Part shown: piece by piece, positions 1-5,199 of the stretch
How positions within the stretch are numbered: the stretch's first letter is position 1
Layout of the letters: every line of letters begins with the position of its first letter
Assembly (NCBI GenBank): GCA_017483425.1
Contig: JAFUWM010000267.1
Coordinates: 1 to 6,963, forward strand
Direction: 5' to 3'
Length of the DNA stretch: 6,963 nucleotides
From: Lachnospiraceae bacterium
GTDB lineage: Bacteria > Bacillota > Clostridia > Lachnospirales > Lachnospiraceae
The notes under the pieces: generated by a model
What the model saw: the letters and a program-made list of their open reading frames with translations, nothing else
The model's database searches: none
What the model was told of the DNA's origin: nothing
Position numbers and translations under genes: made by a program

Positions 1-30
1 ACCGCATGCTTCTTTTAGCGGATATTCCTA
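1..30 (-). other. In-frame TAG in yfhO and apparent continuation of the coding frame
   Basis: The YfhO frame reads GWHIYVDK, then TAG at 28-30, then in the same frame EYPLKEACG up to the left edge. YfhO-type proteins usually have a GW-x-VYVDG-like strand turn, followed by a charged strand and then a small-residue/hydrophobic stretch, so these nine codons look like the normal next segment. Nine open codons alone are not significant; the argument rests on how they read. A nonsense mutation, a sequencing error or stop-codon readthrough could each explain it. The other visible stops are TAA (three) and TGA (one). Confidence 0.5.
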
Positions 31-2319
31 TTTATCCACATAAATATGCCATCCCTTATCAATTGGAATTGAGAACAGGATCGTGTCTTTATCAGTGTTA
101 TAAGTACCCTCCAGGTATGAAGACGTTTTTTTGTATATAAGGGTTTTATCATCCCGTACTTCATTGCTCCAATTGATCAGATTATTATAATCAATGACAG
201 CGAAGCAGCCTTCATCAACCGTAACCGGATCTTCGTTATTCGATCTGAGATCCACATGTGCAATTTCTCCCGGAGTCCTCTCCTGCAGATCAACCGTCGC
301 CCAGTCATATGTTTTGAAATAATCCGTCCATTCGTAGCCGTCAAGATATAATGTGACATCCTGCAGGTCGGGGGCGGTAAAAAAGCAATATAAGACTCCC
401 TTGTTTTCTATGTGAATATCAAAGCTTACACTTCCGTCATCATTATCATATCTTGAAGCCTTTTGCAGATATAAAACATTCTGAGTATTTCCTGTTATGG
501 CATCCGCTAATTTATTTTGATTATCAAACGGATCATCCGTAAGATCTACATTAAATATGCTTTTATTCGCCGCAGATACTAAAGGCAGGGCATATGTATT
601 ATTGTAGATAAAGCATTCGCCCTCTTTATCAGCATATACCTGATCATAGGGCTTTCCCGTGCTGTCAAAAGGAGACATGGTATATCTTATTCCCAGCAGG
701 GAATCCGCCAGAGCTGTATTTATTCCGGTATACATCGCCCAGTTTCCATTATCCCTGAATCCCAGCTTTCCTAAAAATTCTATAGTGGATTTTTTTTCAC
801 TTGATGAGAAATGGGACAGTCCGGCATAATCAAACATCATTGCGTCATTATTGGTTCTCCGGAACATCTTTTCTGTCCGGTAAAGATCAGTGTCTCCCTG
901 GTCTTTTACATGGGCAACGGCATTGCCTATCATGGCAAGCGGCTCCTGATACTCGTCAACAGTGGTAAAATAAAAATGAGACAACGAATAGCCTGCGTTA
1001 AATACAAGGTCTGCCATTGTTACAATGCATAACAGCAATACCCTGTTTTTTACCGGAAAGCTCAGTAATATCATTAACAGGATAAGTATGACTGCAGAAA
1101 CAGACACCGACAGAAAGCTTAAAGTATCTATACCTTTTATTATTCCATATGCGGAATAAAGAATAAAGATCCCTGATATCACCACAATGAATTTCTTTGG
1201 TAAAACAACAGAAAAATCCGTATATTCATATGCTGTCACTATACAAAAGAAAACTACGGTAAACGCCTGCCTGTAAGGAAATCCTATCGGCTGGTTTAAT
1301 CCATGCCATACGACGTTGAGCGTATTAATAAAAAAATCCACCCAAAAGAATAAAAGCAAAAATCCGGTACTGATACGGAATCTCCTGTCTGAATCTTTAT
1401 TAAACAACAGGACGATAAGAAGCAGGGATATTATGATACCACAATAAATATTCGGCATACCCGCTCCGAAATCTCCCGCAAAGCTGCCGGAGTACAATTT
1501 TGAGAAATATGCCAGAGGGGGAAATGTGAGATACAGGCCTATGGAAAAATTATTTTTTTCACCCGACAGCGACATTACCGCCGGTATCAGTGTGAAGCAT
1601 GAAAGACAAACCGCTGTTAATGAATTGACAGCGAATCTAAAAAAAATCCTGATGTGCTCCGTTCCTTTATGTAAACCGAAAAGATAATAGATAATATAGA
1701 TAAAAAGAAACAGACAGATCATATAGCCCGTATAATAATTATTTATCACGGTAAAAGCCAAAAGCAGAATATATCCGATATTAAAGAAGTCCCTGCTTTC
1801 GGTCAGTCTCCTTAAAAACAGGAATATAAGCGGCAGAAGTATGATATTTGTATAATAATAGAGCAGCTCGTTATATACTATGATATACGCCGAGAGTCCG
1901 TAACAAAGAGCAAATAATAAAGCTCCTTCCTTATCCTTCCTTAATTGTCTCAATGAAAAACACATCGATAATGATGCAAGACCGGGGACGAGGGCAATTA
2001 TCAACTCTATTCCTGCAAACAGATATTTTCTTGGAAACGGAAGCGTCAGCAGATTTAGAGGAGAGAATAAATAATACGCCGCGAATCCCGCCATTTCTCC
2101 TCCCATGTTTTTTGACATGGAATAAGTAAAATCATTATTTCCAAAGAAGATGGTTTTGTAATATGAGAGATAGTCCACCAGCTGATAGGTAGTATCACCT
2201 GTCATTATCGTGTCTTCCCCAAAGGGATAAATCCCAAGAATAGCAAAAACGGCGATCATTACGATCACCGGTATAATAAAAGACAGTATATAACACTTCC
2301 TGCTGCTGAAAATTTTCAT
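28..2319 (-). CDS. YfhO-family polytopic membrane protein, apparently C-terminally truncated
   Basis: This 763-residue protein has about 11-13 predicted membrane helices in residues 10-441 and a mostly soluble, presumably extracellular, region from about 445 on. After the first helix, YPFGEDTIMTGDTTYQLVDY (31-50) matches the YfhO-family start, with an acidic loop resembling GT-C glycosyltransferases. Bacillus subtilis YfhO and Listeria relatives act in lipoteichoic acid glycosylation, so envelope glycopolymer modification is a reasonable but unproven role. The soluble region ends in SIPIDKGWHIYVDK and a TAG. Family members normally continue with the rest of a beta-rich domain and a final membrane helix, so roughly 70-100 residues seem to be missing (estimate from memory). 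The same frame past the stop looks like the continuation, so the gene may be a nonsense mutant. The ATG at 2319 is kept because the family N-terminus needs it. It has no Shine-Dalgarno site and sits 5 nt from the tRNA. Confidence 0.87.
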   Translation of the reverse strand: MKIFSSRKCYILSFIIPVIVMIAVFAILGIYPFGEDTIMTGDTTYQLVDYLSYYKTIFFGNNDFTYSMSKNMGGEMAGFAAYYLFSPLNLLTLPFPRKYLFAGIELIIALVPGLASLSMCFSLRQLRKDKEGALLFALCYGLSAYIIVYNELLYYYTNIILLPLIFLFLRRLTESRDFFNIGYILLLAFTVINNYYTGYMICLFLFIYIIYYLFGLHKGTEHIRIFFRFAVNSLTAVCLSCFTLIPAVMSLSGEKNNFSIGLYLTFPPLAYFSKLYSGSFAGDFGAGMPNIYCGIIISLLLIVLLFNKDSDRRFRISTGFLLLFFWVDFFINTLNVVWHGLNQPIGFPYRQAFTVVFFCIVTAYEYTDFSVVLPKKFIVVISGIFILYSAYGIIKGIDTLSFLSVSVSAVILILLMILLSFPVKNRVLLLCIVTMADLVFNAGYSLSHFYFTTVDEYQEPLAMIGNAVAHVKDQGDTDLYRTEKMFRRTNNDAMMFDYAGLSHFSSSEKKSTIEFLGKLGFRDNGNWAMYTGINTALADSLLGIRYTMSPFDSTGKPYDQVYADKEGECFIYNNTYALPLVSAANKSIFNVDLTDDPFDNQNKLADAITGNTQNVLYLQKASRYDNDDGSVSFDIHIENKGVLYCFFTAPDLQDVTLYLDGYEWTDYFKTYDWATVDLQERTPGEIAHVDLRSNNEDPVTVDEGCFAVIDYNNLINWSNEVRDDKTLIYKKTSSYLEGTYNTDKDTILFSIPIDKGWHIYVDK

Positions 2320-2324
2320 AGTAA

Positions 2325-2412
2325 CGGAGAAGGAGGGATTTGAACCCTCGCGCCGGTCTCCCGACCTACACCCTTAGCAGGGGCGCCTCTTCAGCCTCTT
2401 GAGTACTTCTCC
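2325..2412 (-). tRNA. tRNA-Ser (anticodon GCU)
   Basis: This 88 nt serine tRNA reads AGC and AGU codons. The acceptor stem is a perfect 7 bp (GGAGAAG with CTTCTCC) with discriminator G, as serine tRNAs have. The anticodon stem CGCCC/GGGTG encloses the loop CTGCTAA, with anticodon GCT at 2376-2378. The long variable arm folds as GGTC-GGGA-GACC, diagnostic of a class II tRNA. The T arm is GAGGG-TTCAAAT-CCCTC. No CCA is encoded: the discriminator is followed by TTA, so the 3' end must be cut, probably by RNase Z, and CCA added enzymatically. It lies in the same gene string as serS, its charging enzyme, with the fumarase genes between. The yfhO start codon is 5 nt beyond its 3' end. I could not identify a convincing dedicated promoter in the 45 nt upstream. 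Confidence 0.98.
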
Positions 2413-2457
2413 TCGCCTGAATATCAAACCCTTGTCAAGTTAAACAAGCACCAACCA

Positions 2458-3024
2458 TTATAATGAAAAAACATCTATATTGTCAATATTATTCGCTTTA
2501 TTATAAAGATCACCTCCAAAGATATCGAGGACGACTATTGCGGGAAATTTTTTTATTATCAGCCGACGTATGGCCTCTGTACCAAGATCTTCATAAGCGA
2601 TCACTTCAGAATAGCTGATGCACTTTGAAAGCAGTGCTCCCACGCCGCCGATCGCTGCCAGATAAATAGCTTTATTTCTTACAACCGCTTCTTTTACCTC
2701 GTCGGTTCTCTTTCCCTTTCCTATCATACCGAGAAGACCCATATCCAGAAGTCTCGGCGTATATTTATCCATACGGCTTGCAGTAGTAGGTCCTGCCGAT
2801 CCTATCACATTTCCCGGTCTTGCAGGCGACGGTCCCATATAATATATGATCTGCCCTTTGATATCAAACGGAAGCTCCTTCCCGCTATCCAACGCTTCAG
2901 ACATACGTTTATGAGCAGCGTCTCTTGCGGTATATATTTCTCCCGAAAGATATACCATATCTCCGATCACCAGTTCTTCTATCTCATCTTTCAGATCACA
3001 TACATCTATATATAGTTCCTTCAT
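2458..3024 (-). CDS. Class I (Fe-S) fumarate hydratase, beta subunit
   Basis: This 188-residue protein is the C-terminal-type half of the class I fumarase, which completes the substrate site when assembled with the alpha subunit. Visible family motifs are SGEIYTARDAAHKR (27-40), GPTTASRMDKYTPR (78-91), GKGKR (102-106) and YLAAIGGVGALL (121-132). In crystallised class I fumarases the Arg, Thr and Lys of such motifs sit at the active site. The length fits free-standing beta subunits (about 180-205). The C-terminus runs through VLDIFGGDLY to a short Asn/Asp-rich end. The start is supported by an ACGGAG site 7 nt upstream. Together the pair could serve a partial reductive or oxidative TCA branch, or return fumarate made in purine and arginine synthesis to malate; the window does not show which. 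L(+)-tartrate dehydratase beta (TtdB) is the main alternative. Confidence 0.9.
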   Translation of the reverse strand: MKELYIDVCDLKDEIEELVIGDMVYLSGEIYTARDAAHKRMSEALDSGKELPFDIKGQIIYYMGPSPARPGNVIGSAGPTTASRMDKYTPRLLDMGLLGMIGKGKRTDEVKEAVVRNKAIYLAAIGGVGALLSKCISYSEVIAYEDLGTEAIRRLIIKKFPAIVVLDIFGGDLYNKANNIDNIDVFSL

Positions 3025-3031
3025 AACGTAA

Positions 3032-3037
3032 CTCCGT
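3032..3037 (-). promoter_or_regulatory. Ribosome binding site of the fumarase beta gene
   Basis: The minus strand reads ACGGAG, then 7 nt, then ATG at 3024. It gives the beta gene its own initiation signal inside the 52 nt gap after the alpha gene. This differs from the alpha gene, which has no well-placed site. Confidence 0.7.
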
Positions 3038-3076
3038 CAAGTTATCCACTACATGTTGATAAAAATGTTAATAAGT

Positions 3077-3919
3077 TTAAATAACTTTTGTTATGTGCCT
3101 GTTCACATGGCAGCATATGTTTACGGCGACCGGAAGTCCTGCTATATGGGTAGGATAGGTATTGATGTTTACGGACATAGCAGTGACCTTTCCTCCAAGT
3201 CCGGCAGGACCTATACCCAGAGAATTGATCTTATCAAGCATTTCTTCCTCTAAAGCTTTGACCCATTCTATGTCAGAATGAATTCCTGCTTCCCGGGTTA
3301 AAGCTTCCTTTGCCATTATCGCGCATTTTTCAAAATCCCCTCCGATACCTACTCCGACTATCATGGGCGGACAGGCATTGGGGCCCGCGTCAGATACAGT
3401 CTTTATTATTGCCTTTTTTACTCCCTCTATACCCTGCGCCGGCTTAAGCATATAGAGCTTGCTCATATTCTCTGAACCAAAGCCTTTGGGAGCAAGAGTT
3501 ATCTTTATATCAGATCCCGGTACGATCTTTTCATGAATGATTGCGGGCGTATTATCTTTTGTGTTCTCCCTGATAACAGGGTCTGAAACCACGGATTTTC
3601 TCAGATAGCCCTCAGTATACCCTTTTCTCACTCCTTCATTTACTGCATCTGTCAGATCACCTCCGACCAGATGAACATCCTGTCCTATCTCAAGAAAAAC
3701 CACCGCCATCCCCGTATCCTGACAGACAGGTATCATTTCTTCTTCGGCAATCTCCAGATTTTTCTTTAATTGAGAAAGAACCTGCCTCCCTAAGACAGAT
3801 TCCTCCTTCTCCGTCGCCTGATCAAGTAAATTCACCATATCCCGCGACAGCCTGTGATTCACTTCGATACACATCCCGGAAATATTATTCGTAATATCTG
3901 CTACATTAATTTCTCTCAT
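3077..3919 (-). CDS. Class I (Fe-S) fumarate hydratase, alpha subunit
   Basis: This 280-residue protein is the N-terminal-type half of the two-subunit, oxygen-sensitive [4Fe-4S] fumarase that interconverts fumarate and (S)-malate. The full length matches single-domain alpha subunits of this family. Cluster-ligand candidates are Cys66 in PVCQDTGM, Cys183 in NACPPMIVGVGIGG, and Cys269 or Cys270 in NICCHVNRH near the C-terminus. GFGSENMSKL (147-155) is another family signature. The ATG overlaps the serS TAA by one base (TAATG). The nearest good purine-rich site, GGGAGG at 3941-3946, is about 20 nt away, so translation is probably coupled to serS. The beta subunit follows 52 nt downstream. The main alternative is the alpha subunit of a related hydro-lyase such as L(+)-tartrate dehydratase (TtdA). 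Residue motifs alone do not fully separate these, but fumarase is the likelier housekeeping role. Confidence 0.9.
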   Translation of the reverse strand: MREINVADITNNISGMCIEVNHRLSRDMVNLLDQATEKEESVLGRQVLSQLKKNLEIAEEEMIPVCQDTGMAVVFLEIGQDVHLVGGDLTDAVNEGVRKGYTEGYLRKSVVSDPVIRENTKDNTPAIIHEKIVPGSDIKITLAPKGFGSENMSKLYMLKPAQGIEGVKKAIIKTVSDAGPNACPPMIVGVGIGGDFEKCAIMAKEALTREAGIHSDIEWVKALEEEMLDKINSLGIGPAGLGGKVTAMSVNINTYPTHIAGLPVAVNICCHVNRHITKVI

Positions 3920-5199
3920 TACGGTACCAGCTTCTCTTTCCCTCCCATATACGGCCTCAAAACCTCCGGTATCGTAACCGAACCATCCGCTTGCAGATGA
4001 TTTTCAAGAAAAGCAATAAGCATTCTTGGAGGCGCCACTACGGTATTATTCAAAGTATGTGCCAGATAATTTCCGTTTTCTCCCTTTATGCGGATATGAA
4101 GTCTCCTCGCCTGAGCATCTCCAAGATTTGAGCAGCTTCCGACTTCAAAATATTTTTTCTGTCTCGGACTCCACGCTTCCACATCACAGGATTTAACTTT
4201 AAGATCGGCAAGATCACCCGAGCAGCATTCCAGTGTACGCACAGGAATATCCATTGATCTGAAAAGATCTACCGTATTCTGCCAAAGTTTGTCATACCAC
4301 ATTTTTGAATCCTCCGGCTTGCATACAACGATCATCTCCTGTTTTTCAAACTGATGGATACGGTAAACTCCCCTCTCTTCTACGCCATGGGCTCCTTTTT
4401 CCTTTCTGAAGCAGGGGGAATAAGAAGTAAGAGTCAGTGGCAGTTCACTCTCCTGTATCTGCTGGTCTATGAATCTTCCTATCATGGAATGTTCAGAGGT
4501 ACCTATAAGATAAAGATCTTCACCCTCTATTTTGTACATCATGGCTTCCATTTCAGGAAAGCTCATGACACCCTGTACTACATTTCCATGGATCATGAAA
4601 GGAGGAACCACATAAGTAAAGCCCCTGTCTATCATAAAATCTCTGGCATATGCGATAACGGCGGAATGGAGTCTTGCTATATCTCCCATCAGATAATAAA
4701 ATCCGTTCCCGGCAACCCGTCTTGCAGCGTCAAGATCGATTCCCTTAAAGCTCTCCATTATATCCGTATGATACGGTATCTCATAATCAGGAACTACAGG
4801 ATCACCGTATTTTTGTATTTCTACATTTTCCGAATCGTCTTTTCCTATCGGCACGCTTTCATCAATTATCTGGGGGATCACATACATTATCTCCTGCAGT
4901 CTCTCTGCAGCTTCATTTTGTTTTTTATCAAGCTCCGCTATCTTGTCCCCGTGATCTTTGACCTGTTTTTTTACTTCCTCGGCTTCTTCCTTTTTTCCCT
5001 GAGACATCAAGGCTCCGATCTGCTTGGAGATTTTATTTCTCTCCGCTTTGAGATCGTCAGCCTCCTGCTGATATGCCCTTCTGTCCTCATCCAGCTTTAT
5101 CGCTTCATCCACAAGGGGAAGCTTTTCATCCTGAAATTTTTTCTTTATATTTTCCTTTACTATGTCGGGATTTTCCCTGACAAACCTGATATCAAGCAT
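3919..5199 (-). CDS. serS: Serine--tRNA ligase (seryl-tRNA synthetase, class II)
   Basis: SerS charges tRNA-Ser (and tRNA-Sec where present) with serine using ATP, in the cytoplasm. From the chosen ATG it has 426 residues, a normal bacterial length. Residues 1-108 form the N-terminal domain with a Lys/Glu-rich antiparallel coiled coil (about 30-105) that grips the long variable arm of tRNA-Ser. The class II catalytic domain follows. It has TSEHS (234-238), motif 2 around CFRKEKGAHGVEERG (263-277) with HQFEKQE (282-288), and motif 3 around LNNTVVAPPR (383-392), ending in PEVLRPYMGG. The start at 5199 is preferred over an in-frame TTG at 5241 because MLDIRFVRENPD is the standard family N-terminus and an AAAGGAG site lies 9 nt upstream. 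It overlaps gyrA, leaving no room for the T-box leader that often controls serS in Firmicutes. The motif 3 wording differs from the usual bacterial NGSGLAxGR. Confidence 0.98.
   Translation of the reverse strand: MLDIRFVRENPDIVKENIKKKFQDEKLPLVDEAIKLDEDRRAYQQEADDLKAERNKISKQIGALMSQGKKEEAEEVKKQVKDHGDKIAELDKKQNEAAERLQEIMYVIPQIIDESVPIGKDDSENVEIQKYGDPVVPDYEIPYHTDIMESFKGIDLDAARRVAGNGFYYLMGDIARLHSAVIAYARDFMIDRGFTYVVPPFMIHGNVVQGVMSFPEMEAMMYKIEGEDLYLIGTSEHSMIGRFIDQQIQESELPLTLTSYSPCFRKEKGAHGVEERGVYRIHQFEKQEMIVVCKPEDSKMWYDKLWQNTVDLFRSMDIPVRTLECCSGDLADLKVKSCDVEAWSPRQKKYFEVGSCSNLGDAQARRLHIRIKGENGNYLAHTLNNTVVAPPRMLIAFLENHLQADGSVTIPEVLRPYMGGKEKLVP

Noticed and set aside
2317..2412. tRNA-Ser 3' end as an integration (att) site with yfhO as cargo
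   Set aside because: No integrase, no direct repeat of the tRNA 3' end and no mobile-element gene is visible. The left part of any such element would lie outside the window, so there is nothing to support it here.
2433..2438. Perfect TTGACA on the minus strand upstream of tRNA-Ser, considered as a -35 box
   Set aside because: At 15-18 nt spacing the -10 position would be GGCGAG or CGAGGA, overlapping the tRNA 5' end, with no match to TATAAT. Alternatives such as TTGTTT with TATTCA match only half of consensus.
2431..2448. Short inverted repeat CTTGT...ACAAG between the fumarase beta gene and the tRNA, considered as a terminator
   Set aside because: The stem is only 5 bp, AT-rich, and has no following T run on either strand. 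It is too weak to call a terminator or an operator.
3033..3042. TAACTTGAC occurring in both spacers (before the fumarase beta gene and before the tRNA)
   Set aside because: A 9-base match between two AT-rich spacers, with no extended similarity and different placement relative to the next gene, is probably chance.
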